A stretch of DNA of 50,292 nt from Lachnospiraceae bacterium UBA2864 (GTDB taxonomy: Bacteria > Bacillota > Clostridia > Lachnospirales > Lachnospiraceae). Shown piece after piece: positions 25,883-34,876 of this stretch. A model generated the notes under the pieces. That model saw nothing but the letters and a program-made list of their open reading frames with translations, made no database searches and was not told the DNA's origin. The stretch lies in the NCBI GenBank assembly GCA_002350525.1, contig DEFA01000052.1:581-50872 (forward strand), written 5' to 3'. The translations under genes were made by a program, and so were the position numbers. The stretch's first letter is position 1; each line of letters opens with the position of its first letter.

Positions 25883-27142
25883 ATGTTTGAAAATATAAGA
25901 TTATCATTTCAGGGAATATTCGGACATAAGCTCAGATCATTTCTCACTATGCTGGGTATAATCATAGGTATTGCGGCAATCATTGCCATAGTTTCGACTA
26001 TCAAGGGAACCAATGATCAGATAAAGGAAAATCTTGTCGGTTCCGGAAGCAATATCGTTCAGGTTAATCTCAGCCAGGGTGGAATAGAGATTACTCCGAG
26101 TGATGGTTATAATCTTGACCATGTTCCTATTGTTGATGATAAAATATCAGAAAAAATCATGGATATTGAATCCGTAATAGATATGGCCAAGTATCACAAG
26201 GCTTCCGTCTGGCAGGGAGTAAATCGCGGTAAAGCTACTCTCAGCGGATGCAACATAATCGGAGGAAACAACAAATATATCGAGCTTATGGGATATAGCG
26301 TTGTAGCCGGACGTGAGTTTGTGGATAATGACTATCTTGATTTCCGAAATGTGGTCATTCTCGATCAGACTTCTGCTTACGGACTTTTTGAAGGAGAAGA
26401 TCCTGTCGGCGGAACCATCGAGATTAAAGGATATCCTTTTGTAGTAGTCGGTATAGTAGAAAAACTTGATGATTTTGAGCCTGTAATCAATTCGATAGAA
26501 GAATGGGATACTTACTACGGAAATGAAACTTCGGGAGTTTTGATCGTTCCCGATACATGCTGGCCTGTGCTTTATCAGTATGATGAGCCTTATCAGATAA
26601 TCGTAAAAGCGAAAGATACCGAATCAATGACCAGTGCCGGTAAGGAAACGCAGGACTTACTTAACGGTTATATCAAGGATTCAAATGAAGACGCCGTAAG
26701 ATATAAGAGTGAAGATACGCTTGAAAAGGCCAAGGAACTTCAGAAACTCAGTAGTGCTACAAGTAAGCAGTTACTCTGGATAGCAAGTATATCGCTTCTT
26801 GTCGGCGGTATAGGCGTTATGAACATAATGCTTGTTTCCGTTACCGAAAGAACAAGAGAGATAGGACTTAAGAAAGCCCTGGGAGCCCGTAAGAGATCAA
26901 TCCTCGGACAGTTTCTTACAGAGGCTGCGGTTCTTACTTCAATCGGCGGTCTTATAGGCGTTGGAGCAGGAATCGGACTTGCGTATTTTATATCTAAAGT
27001 CGCGGAGGTTCCGGTATCAATCAGTATACCGGCGACAGTGATATCCGTTGTATTTTCGATGATGATAGGAATTATCTTCGGACTTATACCGTCAGTAAAA
27101 GCTTCTAATCTTAACCCGATAGATGCGTTAAGATATGAGTAA
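25883..27142 (+). CDS. MacB-like ABC transporter permease
   Basis: A 419-residue permease of the MacB/FtsX group. The first membrane helix is in LRSFLTMLGIIIGIAAIIAI. A large extracytoplasmic MacB core domain (about 45-280) follows, and then three C-terminal helices with the FtsX signature LLVGGIGVMNIMLVSVTERT and REIGLKKALGARKRSIL. Such transporters do not carry substrate through the membrane channel; they transmit ATPase motion to extracytoplasmic parts, here presumably the two adaptors. Substrate unknown: peptides, lipids or toxic compounds are possible. Last gene of the export operon; a new promoter follows. Confidence 0.92.
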   Translation: MFENIRLSFQGIFGHKLRSFLTMLGIIIGIAAIIAIVSTIKGTNDQIKENLVGSGSNIVQVNLSQGGIEITPSDGYNLDHVPIVDDKISEKIMDIESVIDMAKYHKASVWQGVNRGKATLSGCNIIGGNNKYIELMGYSVVAGREFVDNDYLDFRNVVILDQTSAYGLFEGEDPVGGTIEIKGYPFVVVGIVEKLDDFEPVINSIEEWDTYYGNETSGVLIVPDTCWPVLYQYDEPYQIIVKAKDTESMTSAGKETQDLLNGYIKDSNEDAVRYKSEDTLEKAKELQKLSSATSKQLLWIASISLLVGGIGVMNIMLVSVTERTREIGLKKALGARKRSILGQFLTEAAVLTSIGGLIGVGAGIGLAYFISKVAEVPVSISIPATVISVVFSMMIGIIFGLIPSVKASNLNPIDALRYE

Positions 27143-27176
27143 AATTGATGGGCGGGTATGAGCGAAAGAGACGGAC

Positions 27177-27205
27177 TTGAAACAAGCATTTGTTTCTGAT
27201 ATAAT
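27177..27205 (+). promoter_or_regulatory. Sigma-A promoter of the SEC-C gene
   Basis: TTGAAA (27177-27182), a 17-base spacer and TATAAT (27200-27205) preceded by TGA, giving an extended -10. The start codon is 48 bases downstream. Confidence 0.8.
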
Positions 27206-27252
27206 CCCAATGGCTTAAGACAACAATAAATTATTTATATAGGAGATATGAA

Positions 27253-27759
27253 ATGGGCTTATTAAAAGATTGGCGTGAGCACGCTTACGGACTTGATGAC
27301 AGAACACCTGAAGGAAAGCAGTTCTGGCTTAACTACTTCGGAGTGGAAAAGGGAATATATGAAAAGATCTTGGCAGACCCTGATCAGGTTATAACATGTA
27401 CTGTAAAGGAACTTGCTGAGAAGTATGATACAAATATCGAGCTTATCACAGGATTCCTTGATGGCATCGATGACAGCCTTGTAAAGAGCAACGATCTTGA
27501 GAATATTGATGAAGATTCAACAATCACTATCGAGATCGATAAGAAGAAGCTTTACATGAATATGGTAAGCTGTAATGCCGAGTGGCTCTATACTCTTCCT
27601 CAGTGGGATGAAATCTTCACAAAGGACGAGCAGAAAGAGCTTTACAGAGAAGAAAAATCTTCACATACGATCGTTAAGCCTGCAAAGGTAGGACGTAATG
27701 ATCCATGTCCATGTGGTTCAGGTAAAAAATATAAGAAGTGCTGCGGCGCAAATGCATAA
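27253..27759 (+). CDS. SEC-C motif protein
   Basis: A 168-residue protein ending in a SEC-C zinc-binding motif, VGRNDPCPCGSGKKYKKCC, as found at the C-terminus of SecA and in many small proteins. The N-terminal part (about 1-140) is helical and begins LLKDWREHAYGLDD; it is a conserved type in Lachnospiraceae with no known function. The motif normally binds zinc and may contact ribosomes or SecB-like partners in relatives. It has its own promoter, a TAGGAGAT ribosome site and a terminator, so it is monocistronic and probably well expressed. Confidence 0.85.
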   Translation: MGLLKDWREHAYGLDDRTPEGKQFWLNYFGVEKGIYEKILADPDQVITCTVKELAEKYDTNIELITGFLDGIDDSLVKSNDLENIDEDSTITIEIDKKKLYMNMVSCNAEWLYTLPQWDEIFTKDEQKELYREEKSSHTIVKPAKVGRNDPCPCGSGKKYKKCCGANA

Positions 27760-27771
27760 TAACTTATGAAA

Positions 27772-27805
27772 CAAAATCGAGCATTCACGTGCTCGATTTT
27801 GCTAT
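27772..27805 (+). terminator. Terminator after the SEC-C gene
   Basis: A perfect 12-bp stem CAAAATCGAGCA / TGCTCGATTTTG with a six-base loop (27772-27801), directly after the stop codon. The T-run is short, but the stem arm itself supplies TTTT. It separates the SEC-C gene from the helicase gene. Confidence 0.75.
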
Positions 27806-27828
27806 GTATGGGGCTATTTGGGGAGTGT

Positions 27829-29697
27829 ATGTCAAAGTTTAATAAGGAACAGCTAAATTCAATACAGTGGTTTAAAGGTCCGAGGCTGGTTCTGGGCACT
27901 CCCGGATCGGGTAAAACTACGGTCATAGTAAACCGTATATGCTACCTTATAGATATATGCAAGGTGCGCCCGGAGAATATCCTGTGCTTTACATTTACAA
28001 GGGCAGCGGCAAACTCCATGAAGGAAAGATTCCTGAAGCTTGCGGGTGACAGAGGACGAGGAGTGAGATTCGGTACATTTCACTCCTTCTTTTACTGGAT
28101 CATCAATACGGCGTATGCGGGTCGGAATCTCGGAGTGCTTGACGAAGATAAGAAAAAAGAACTTTTGAAGAAAATTCTCTGTGACATGAACAAGGAAGAT
28201 TATGATAATGATGAAGTGCTCACAAGCGTCATCAATCAGTTCGGACGTATAAGCTGTGACATGATCGATATACGTGACTATTACAGTCAGGATATGCCGG
28301 AAAATGATTTCAGGGCAGTTTATAAACGGTATGGTGATATAAAGAAAAGCATGGGAGTTCTCGACTTTGATGATATGATCACGGAATGCTATAAACTCCT
28401 TACCGAAAGACCGGATATAAGAGACCGGATACATGAGATGTATCCTTATATTCTGGTGGATGAGTTTCAGGATACGAATCTTCTTCAGTATAAGATTCTG
28501 AAGCTCTTATGTGCTCCGGATAATAATATATTTGCTGTAGGTGATGACGATCAGTCGATATACGGTTTCAGAGGCGCAAGACCAGATATAATGCTTTCTT
28601 TCGAGAAAGAATTTAAGGGGGCTTCTATCAGTGCGCTTACCGTTAATTACAGATGTCCCGAGGAAGTTGTAAGGATTTCGGAAGCTATAATCAGTCATAA
28701 TGAGAAGAGATTCAGTAAGAAACTTGTATCTTCCGGACAGAATAAGGGACATGTATATATTGAACGCCCTGCAACCGTAAAGGATGAGAATGCTCTTATC
28801 GCAGAAAGAATATCAAATATGCATCGCAGCGGTATATCATACGAAGATATGGCTGTTCTCTACAGAACCAACAGTAATCCCAGAAGACTCATATATAAAC
28901 TCAGGGAATATGCAATCCCATTTAGTATAAAAGACGCGATGCCTGATATATTTAACAGTTATCTCGTGACACCGATACTTAACTATATTCATTTTGCAAA
29001 CGGCGATAACAGAAGGGCTCTGTTCTTTACATTTATGAATAAGCCTCTCAGATATATAAGAAGGGATATGCTTCCGACGGAAAGAGTCGGGCTTAAGGAG
29101 CTTCTCCGGGAAGCAGGAGATAAGGACTATCTTAAGAAGAATATCATGAGGATGGCCGGAGAACTCGATACCATAAGAAGACTGAATCCGTACGGCGCAA
29201 TATCTTATATAAGACGAGCTGTCGGATATGACAATTATCTTAAAGAATACTGTGAAGTCCATAAGATAGATTATGAAGAGGTAATGGATTCTTTGGATGA
29301 ACTGATGTCCATAGCCAGAGAATTTGATACCTATGATGAATTCTTTGATTATATAGAGGAGTATGAAAAACTGATCAAAGAAGACGGTGCTGCGGGGAAT
29401 TTATCAAAGGATGATGATCAGCCGGGCGTTCAGCTTATGACCATGCATTCCGCAAAGGGACTGGAATTTAAAGAGGTTCATATAATCGACTGTATAGAAG
29501 GTATAATACCTCATAAGAAATCAAAGACAGCTTCTGAGCTTGAGGAAGAGCGAAGGATGTTTTATGTTGCGGTGACAAGGTCAAGCGGAAATCTCTATAT
29601 ATACAGCCCGAGGACATCGGGAGAAAATGTTTATAAAATTTCGCGTTTTCTGGATAAGAATATTCTTTCCAAAAAAGGTAAAACCATCTATAATTAA
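27829..29697 (+). CDS. UvrD/PcrA-family ATP-dependent DNA helicase
   Basis: A 622-residue superfamily 1A helicase, somewhat shorter than typical PcrA (about 720). Motifs in order: Q-motif LNSIQW, Walker A GTPGSGKTT, Ia FTFTRAAANSMKERF, II ILVDEFQDTN, III VGDDDQSIYGFRGA, IV LTVNYRCPEEVV, V VQLMTMHSAKGLEFKEVHI and VI RRMFYVAVTRS. The ATG at 27829 is used because homology begins at MSKFNKEQLNSIQ and the upstream in-frame ATG would translate through the terminator. The site GGGGAG is unusually close, three bases away. It unwinds DNA in repair or replication restart; a PcrA itself may exist elsewhere. Confidence 0.93.
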   Translation: MSKFNKEQLNSIQWFKGPRLVLGTPGSGKTTVIVNRICYLIDICKVRPENILCFTFTRAAANSMKERFLKLAGDRGRGVRFGTFHSFFYWIINTAYAGRNLGVLDEDKKKELLKKILCDMNKEDYDNDEVLTSVINQFGRISCDMIDIRDYYSQDMPENDFRAVYKRYGDIKKSMGVLDFDDMITECYKLLTERPDIRDRIHEMYPYILVDEFQDTNLLQYKILKLLCAPDNNIFAVGDDDQSIYGFRGARPDIMLSFEKEFKGASISALTVNYRCPEEVVRISEAIISHNEKRFSKKLVSSGQNKGHVYIERPATVKDENALIAERISNMHRSGISYEDMAVLYRTNSNPRRLIYKLREYAIPFSIKDAMPDIFNSYLVTPILNYIHFANGDNRRALFFTFMNKPLRYIRRDMLPTERVGLKELLREAGDKDYLKKNIMRMAGELDTIRRLNPYGAISYIRRAVGYDNYLKEYCEVHKIDYEEVMDSLDELMSIAREFDTYDEFFDYIEEYEKLIKEDGAAGNLSKDDDQPGVQLMTMHSAKGLEFKEVHIIDCIEGIIPHKKSKTASELEEERRMFYVAVTRSSGNLYIYSPRTSGENVYKISRFLDKNILSKKGKTIYN

Positions 29698-29727
29698 ACA
29701 GGATTTTATAAGAAAGCAGGTAACAAA

Positions 29728-30000
29728 ATGACTCTTGAAGAAGCAAGACAGGATATTGATAAAATCGATAATGAATTAAAGACTCTTTTCTTTGAACGTA
29801 TGAAAGTGTCGGCAAAGATAGCCGAGATTAAAAAAGAGACCGGTGATGAGATATATAAGCCGGACAGGGAGAAGATTGTTATAGAAAGGCTGTCTCAGGG
29901 TGTTGACGAAGATGTGAGAGAAGAATATCAGGCATTTGTCAAAAGCATCATGGAGATAAGCCGTAATTATCAGTTTAAGAAGATATCGGAGAAGAATTAA
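29728..30000 (+). CDS. Chorismate mutase (AroQ type)
   Basis: A 90-residue all-helical AroQ chorismate mutase, converting chorismate to prephenate for Phe and Tyr synthesis. It shows EARQDIDKIDNELKTLFFER, the active-site lysine and arginine region MKVSAKIAEIKKETG, and PDREKIVIERL. It is free-standing, not fused to a dehydratase or dehydrogenase. The last base of its stop is the first base of the lepA start region (TAATG overlap), so the two are translationally coupled; there is no metabolic link between them. Confidence 0.9.
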   Translation: MTLEEARQDIDKIDNELKTLFFERMKVSAKIAEIKKETGDEIYKPDREKIVIERLSQGVDEDVREEYQAFVKSIMEISRNYQFKKISEKN

Positions 30001-31814
30001 TGTCACATCTTGATCAAAGTAAAATCAGAAATTTTTGTATAGTAGCTCATATAGATCACGGTAAGTCCACACTTGCCGACAGAATTATAGAGAAGACGGG
30101 TACACTCACGGAGCGTGAGATGCAGGAACAGGTTCTTGACAACATGGATATCGAACGTGAGAGAGGTATCACTATCAAGTCTCAGGCCGTTCGTATCATA
30201 TATAAGGCTAAAGACGGAGAAGAGTATATCTTTAATCTGATCGATACTCCGGGTCATGTCGACTTTAATTATGAGGTATCCAGGTCTCTTGCTGCCTGTG
30301 AAGGTGCGATTCTTGTAGTGGATGCCGCACAGGGTATAGAGGCACAGACTCTCGCAAATGTATATCTTGCCATAGAGAATAATCTGGAGGTCTTTCCGGT
30401 CATCAATAAAATTGACCTTCCATCGGCTGAGCCGGAGAGAGTAAAGACGGAAATAGAGGATGTTATCGGTATAGAAGCAATGGATGCTCCTCTTATATCG
30501 GCAAAGAACGGTATCAATATAGAAGACGTTCTCGAACAGGTGGTTAAGAAGATTCCCGCACCTCACGGGGATAACGATGCACCGTTTAAAGCGCTCATCT
30601 TTGACAGCCTCTATGACAGTTATAAAGGAGTTATCATATTCTGCAGAGTCTTTGACGGATTTGTAAGTAAGGGTTCGAGAATTAAAATGATGGAGACAGG
30701 AGCTGAAGCTGACGTTGTTGAAGTCGGAATCTTCGGAGCTGGTCAGTTTATTCCTTGTGATGAACTTTCCAGCGGAATGGTAGGTTATATTACAGCTTCC
30801 CTTAAAAATGTAAGAGATACGGAAGTCGGCGATACCGTAACCGATGCAGAAAATCCATGTGCCGAAGCACTTCCGGGTTATAAGAAGGCTCGTCCTATGG
30901 TTTACTGCGGAATCTATCCTGAAGACGGTGCAAAGTATCAGGAGCTTAAAGATGCTCTTGAAAAGCTTCAGCTGAACGATGCGGCTCTTTACTATGAGCC
31001 TGAGACTTCAATAGCTCTCGGTTTCGGTTTCAGATGTGGATTCCTCGGCCTTCTTCATCTTGAAGTTATCACAGAGAGACTTGAAAGAGAATATAACCTC
31101 GATATAATCACAACCGCACCGAGTGTTATCTATAAGGTATATAAGACAGACGGTGAGGTAATAGAACTCACCAACCCGTCGAATCTTCCGGATCCTTCCG
31201 AGATTGATTACATGGAAGAACCTATCGTTGATGCGGAGATTATGGTTACAACCGAATTTACGGGTGCAATCATGAAACTCTGCCAAGAGAGACGAGGCGT
31301 ATATAAGAGCATGGAATATCTTGAAGAGACAAGAGTCGTTCTTAAGTACGATATGCCTCTCAATGAGATCATCTACGACTTCTTCGATGCGCTTAAGTCG
31401 AGATCCAGAGGTTATGCTTCATTTGATTATGATCTTAAGGGCTATCAGCGTTCGAAGCTGGTTAAGCTTGATATACTTATCAATAAAGAGACGATCGATG
31501 CTCTGTCCTTTATCGTATTTGAAGGTTCTGCTTACGAAAGAGGCAGAAAGATGTGCGAGAAGCTTAAGACAGAAATTCCGAGACACCTTTTTGAAGTACC
31601 TATTCAGGCGGCAATCGGAGGAAGGGTCATCGCCAGAGAAACTATAAAGGCCGTACGTAAAGACGTTCTTGCCAAGTGTTACGGCGGTGATATAACACGT
31701 AAGAAGAAGCTTCTTGAAAAACAGAAAGAAGGCAAGAAGAGAATGAGAGAAGTCGGAAATGTAACGGTTCCTCAGTCAGCTTTCCTTGCCGTACTAAAAC
31801 TTGATGACGAATAA
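30000..31814 (+). CDS. lepA: Elongation factor 4 (LepA)
   Basis: A 604-residue translational GTPase, full length. G1 is AHIDHGKST, G2 includes RGITIKSQ, G3 is DTPGH, G4 is NKID, and the LepA-specific C-terminal domain ends KKKLLEKQKEGKKRMREVGN. LepA back-translocates or remodels stalled ribosomes and aids 30S assembly. The start overlaps the chorismate mutase stop. hemW follows after 20 bases; the lepA-hemW pairing is conserved across Firmicutes. Confidence 0.97.
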   Translation: MSHLDQSKIRNFCIVAHIDHGKSTLADRIIEKTGTLTEREMQEQVLDNMDIERERGITIKSQAVRIIYKAKDGEEYIFNLIDTPGHVDFNYEVSRSLAACEGAILVVDAAQGIEAQTLANVYLAIENNLEVFPVINKIDLPSAEPERVKTEIEDVIGIEAMDAPLISAKNGINIEDVLEQVVKKIPAPHGDNDAPFKALIFDSLYDSYKGVIIFCRVFDGFVSKGSRIKMMETGAEADVVEVGIFGAGQFIPCDELSSGMVGYITASLKNVRDTEVGDTVTDAENPCAEALPGYKKARPMVYCGIYPEDGAKYQELKDALEKLQLNDAALYYEPETSIALGFGFRCGFLGLLHLEVITERLEREYNLDIITTAPSVIYKVYKTDGEVIELTNPSNLPDPSEIDYMEEPIVDAEIMVTTEFTGAIMKLCQERRGVYKSMEYLEETRVVLKYDMPLNEIIYDFFDALKSRSRGYASFDYDLKGYQRSKLVKLDILINKETIDALSFIVFEGSAYERGRKMCEKLKTEIPRHLFEVPIQAAIGGRVIARETIKAVRKDVLAKCYGGDITRKKKLLEKQKEGKKRMREVGNVTVPQSAFLAVLKLDDE

Positions 31815-31834
31815 TACATAATATAGGGTTGGAA

Positions 31835-33034
31835 ATGAAGAAGAATTTAAGTTTGTATGTACATATTCCATTCTGTGTGCATAAATGCGCATATTGCGAC
31901 TTTTTGTCCTTTGAGAACAGAAATCTCACCGATCATATGCAGTATATTACGGCTTTATGTAATGAGATAAGTATGTATAAGCCGTTTGCGGACAGATATA
32001 CGGTTAAAACTATATATATAGGAGGAGGAACTCCTTCTGTTCTGGATGAAGTAATGATCGAAAGCATCCTGAATACCATAGGCAATACATTTCAGGTGGA
32101 CAGATTTCCTGAGATAACTATTGAAGTTAATCCGGGTACGATAAAATATTCGAATCTTCTTAAATATTCCGAGTACGGTGTTAACAGAGTGTCCATCGGT
32201 ATGCAGTCCGCAGATGACAGGATACTTAAGAACCTCGGAAGAATTCATAACTTCGAACAGTTTGTCGAAGGCTATAATGATGTAAGAAGAGCCGGCTTTA
32301 AGAATGTAAATGTAGATATTATGTCCGGGGTTCCGGGACAGACCATCCACAGCTTTGTAGATACACTTACAAGGGTTACGGAGCTTAAGCCTGAGCATAT
32401 ATCCGTATATTCTCTTCAGGTTGAAGAAGGAACTCCTTTATCAAAGAATCAGGAACTCCTCAGACTTATCCCTGATGAAGATACGGACCGACAAATGTAT
32501 GCTATGACCAAGAAAGTTCTTGCAGCAAGCGGATATAAGAGATATGAGATATCCAATTACAGCCAGCCGGGATATGAGAGCAGACATAATTCCGTTTACT
32601 GGACAGGGGGAGAATATGTCGGATTCGGCCTGGGAGCCGCATCTTACTTTAAGGGCGAGAGATTTTCAAATATCAAAGATATAGAGATATATAACAGAAT
32701 ATGCGAAGACGTAAGAGAAGCCATAACAGGAAATGCAGATCCTTTTAAACTTTATGAATCTGCTGCATCCCGTCTCAGAGCGACAACGGAAACCATGTAT
32801 GTCGACAGTCGTATAGAAGAATATATGTTCCTAGGTCTCAGGATGATGGCAGGTGTAAGCAGGAAAGAATTCAGACTCAGATTTAACAAGGATATGTACG
32901 AGGTTTACGGTCCTGTTATCAACAAATATACGGATGAAGGATATATGGAAACGGACGGTGACAGAGTATGGCTGACCGACCGAGGAATTGATGTAAGTAA
33001 CTATATTTTATCCGATTTTATACTTGACAGATAG
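31835..33034 (+). CDS. hemW: HemW-like radical SAM protein
   Basis: A 399-residue radical SAM protein of the HemN/HemW family. The CxxxCxxC cluster motif is CVHKCAYC, preceded by LYVHIPFC. GGGTPS, GVNRVSIGMQS and DIMSGVPGQT follow. The HemN C-terminal domain occupies the last 100 residues. HemW proteins are heme chaperones rather than coproporphyrinogen oxidases. The ATG at 31835 (AGGG six bases upstream) is preferred to the in-frame TTG at 31829. The hrcA promoter -35 element lies inside its last codons. Confidence 0.92.
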   Translation: MKKNLSLYVHIPFCVHKCAYCDFLSFENRNLTDHMQYITALCNEISMYKPFADRYTVKTIYIGGGTPSVLDEVMIESILNTIGNTFQVDRFPEITIEVNPGTIKYSNLLKYSEYGVNRVSIGMQSADDRILKNLGRIHNFEQFVEGYNDVRRAGFKNVNVDIMSGVPGQTIHSFVDTLTRVTELKPEHISVYSLQVEEGTPLSKNQELLRLIPDEDTDRQMYAMTKKVLAASGYKRYEISNYSQPGYESRHNSVYWTGGEYVGFGLGAASYFKGERFSNIKDIEIYNRICEDVREAITGNADPFKLYESAASRLRATTETMYVDSRIEEYMFLGLRMMAGVSRKEFRLRFNKDMYEVYGPVINKYTDEGYMETDGDRVWLTDRGIDVSNYILSDFILDR

Positions 33035-33052
33035 CACTGCCCGCGTTATTAT
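33024..33052 (+). promoter_or_regulatory. Sigma-A promoter of the hrcA operon
   Basis: TTGACA (33024-33029), a 17-base spacer and TATTAT (33047-33052). The expected start of transcription, near 33059, is just before the CIRCE operator. The -35 lies in the end of hemW. A second TTGACA at 33052 has no -10 at the right distance. Confidence 0.8.
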
Positions 33053-33063
33053 TGACACAGTGG

Positions 33064-33090
33064 TTAGCACTCTGTGTGGTTGAGTGCTAA
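33064..33090 (+). promoter_or_regulatory. CIRCE operator (HrcA binding site)
   Basis: A perfect match to the consensus: TTAGCACTC (33064-33072), nine bases, GAGTGCTAA (33082-33090). HrcA bound here blocks transcription of hrcA-grpE-dnaK-dnaJ until heat titrates its chaperone partner GroEL. Confidence 0.98.
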
Positions 33091-33113
33091 TAAGCTTTAA
33101 GGACGGTGATTTT

Positions 33114-34157
33114 ATGGCGCAGGAACTCATTCTTGACGACAGAAAACAGGAGATCCTTAAATCTATAATCGCTAATTATCTTGAGACAGGGGAACCGGTC
33201 GGTTCGCGTACCATTTCCAAAATGGGCAATCTGAATCTGAGTTCCGCAACGATCAGAAATGAGATGTCTGATCTTGAGGAAATGGGCTATGTGGTTCAGC
33301 CCAGAACTTCAGCCGGAAGAGTTCCGACGGACAAGGGCTACAGATTCTATGTAGACCAGGTTATGAGCGAAAAGGTTGATTCTGAGAAGAAGTCTCAGGG
33401 TGCGCTGCTTGAGAGAGTCGATAAGCTTGAGAATCTGCTTATGCAGGTTGCGAAGGTTCTTGCTTATAATACACAGTATGCAAGTATCGTAACATCTCCG
33501 AGACTACGTAATAAACAGGTTAAATTCATACAGCTTTCGCAGGTTGATGAAGAAAGACTCGTGGCGGTTATAGTTGTCGGTGACAATGTTGCGAAGAATC
33601 AGTTGATAAGAGTATCAAGACCTCTGAACAACGAAGAGGTACTGAAGTTCAACATTCTTCTCAATACATTTCTCCAGGGTATTTCTGTTGATGAAATTAA
33701 TATCGAACTCATGCAGACTATGAAGAGGCAGGCCGGCGAAGGTGAATATGCCGATATTCTCGAGGCAATCTTCGAAGGAATCGTAGATGCGGTTCATCAG
33801 GCTGAGGAGACACACATTTATACCAGTGGTGCTTCCAATATCCTCAAATACAATGAGCTCGGTGATATCAATAAAGCAACTGCACTGCTTGAAACCTTTG
33901 AGGAACAGACAGGACTCAGCGAGCTTGCCGATCAGACTCTTAAATCTGATGATAAGAATATTCAGATCTATATCGGAGACGAGTCACCTGTTCAGAATAT
34001 GAAGGATTGCTCAATAGTTACTTCTACCTATGAGCTTCCGGAAGGTGCAAAGGGAACAATCGGAATTATCGGTCCTAAAAGAATGGACTACAAGAAAGTT
34101 GTGAGCACACTTAAAAGTCTTACAGACGAACTTGATACAATATTCAGAAAAGAGTAA
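33114..34157 (+). CDS. hrcA: Heat-inducible transcription repressor HrcA
   Basis: A 347-residue HrcA. The N-terminal winged helix shows LDDRKQEILKSIIANYL, GSRTISKMGNLNLSSATIRNEM and GYVVQPRTSAGRVPTDKGYRFYVD. The GAF-like dimerisation domain follows and ends with IIGPKRMDYKKVVSTL. The ATG at 33114 is chosen, with AAGGACGG upstream; an earlier in-frame GTG lies inside CIRCE. HrcA represses this operon, including itself, through the CIRCE site 24 bases upstream, and needs GroEL for activity. Confidence 0.96.
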   Translation: MAQELILDDRKQEILKSIIANYLETGEPVGSRTISKMGNLNLSSATIRNEMSDLEEMGYVVQPRTSAGRVPTDKGYRFYVDQVMSEKVDSEKKSQGALLERVDKLENLLMQVAKVLAYNTQYASIVTSPRLRNKQVKFIQLSQVDEERLVAVIVVGDNVAKNQLIRVSRPLNNEEVLKFNILLNTFLQGISVDEINIELMQTMKRQAGEGEYADILEAIFEGIVDAVHQAEETHIYTSGASNILKYNELGDINKATALLETFEEQTGLSELADQTLKSDDKNIQIYIGDESPVQNMKDCSIVTSTYELPEGAKGTIGIIGPKRMDYKKVVSTLKSLTDELDTIFRKE

Positions 34158-34174
34158 AAAAGGGGTGAACATTA

Positions 34175-34843
34175 ATGGCAAACATGCTGGATCAAAGACT
34201 GCGTCATCTTAAAGAGGAGAAGGAAGAGAAAGAAGCTCAACCTCAGGAAAAAGCAGTCAATGCCGTGCAACAGGATACTGCTCTTGATGGCACTGCGGTC
34301 TTTATCGACGGAGAAGAAGATATAAGACCTGAAGACATCGAAGCAAAACGTCCGAAGCCGGTTCCGAAGAAAAACAGACGCGGAAGCAAGACTCTTGCTG
34401 CTGAGCTCGAGGCAGCAAAAGAATTAGCTGAAGGAAATAAGGAAAAATACACCAGACTCCTTTCTGAGTTTGATAATATGCGTGAGCGTAATAAAAAGGA
34501 AAATGGTGAAATGTTCGACAGAGGAGCGATTGATACACTTGCAAAACTGCTTCCTGTTGTCGACAATTTTGACAGAGCCATAGAGTCTATTCCGGAAGAT
34601 CAGAAGGGAAGCTTCGAAGAAGGAATAGAAGCTATATACAGACAGCTTATGGATACTCTGAAAGCTATAGGCGTTGAGCCTATGAATGCTACGGGAAAAG
34701 AATTTGATCCTACTTATCACAATGCGGTAATTCATATAGAAGACAAAGAGCAGGGTGAAAATGTAGTCGTAGAAGAGATGCAGAAGGGCTACATGTATAA
34801 GGATCAGGTACTCAGACATGCAATGGTCAAAGTTGCAAATTAA
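34175..34843 (+). CDS. grpE: Nucleotide exchange factor GrpE
   Basis: A 222-residue GrpE that releases ADP from DnaK. The N-terminal third (about 1-75) is charged and low in complexity, and longer than usual. The long dimerising helix follows (ELAEGNKEKYTRLLSEFDNM), then the head with LPVVDNFDRAIESI, GVEPMNATGKEFDP and the terminal GYMYKDQVLRHAMVKV. Second gene of the HrcA-controlled operon; GGGGTG precedes the ATG. Confidence 0.95.
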   Translation: MANMLDQRLRHLKEEKEEKEAQPQEKAVNAVQQDTALDGTAVFIDGEEDIRPEDIEAKRPKPVPKKNRRGSKTLAAELEAAKELAEGNKEKYTRLLSEFDNMRERNKKENGEMFDRGAIDTLAKLLPVVDNFDRAIESIPEDQKGSFEEGIEAIYRQLMDTLKAIGVEPMNATGKEFDPTYHNAVIHIEDKEQGENVVVEEMQKGYMYKDQVLRHAMVKVAN

Positions 34844-34876
34844 ACAATGTTTATAATTTTAGGAGGAATATAAAAA

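Noticed and set aside
27766..27828. An N-terminal extension of the helicase from an upstream ATG
   Set aside because: The extension would be translated through the perfect terminator hairpin at 27772-27801 and has no family similarity; the start at 27829 fits the helicase family.
33052..33057. A second TTGACA just before CIRCE as the hrcA -35
   Set aside because: No -10-like hexamer is found 16-18 bases downstream; the TTGACA at 33024 with TATTAT fits.
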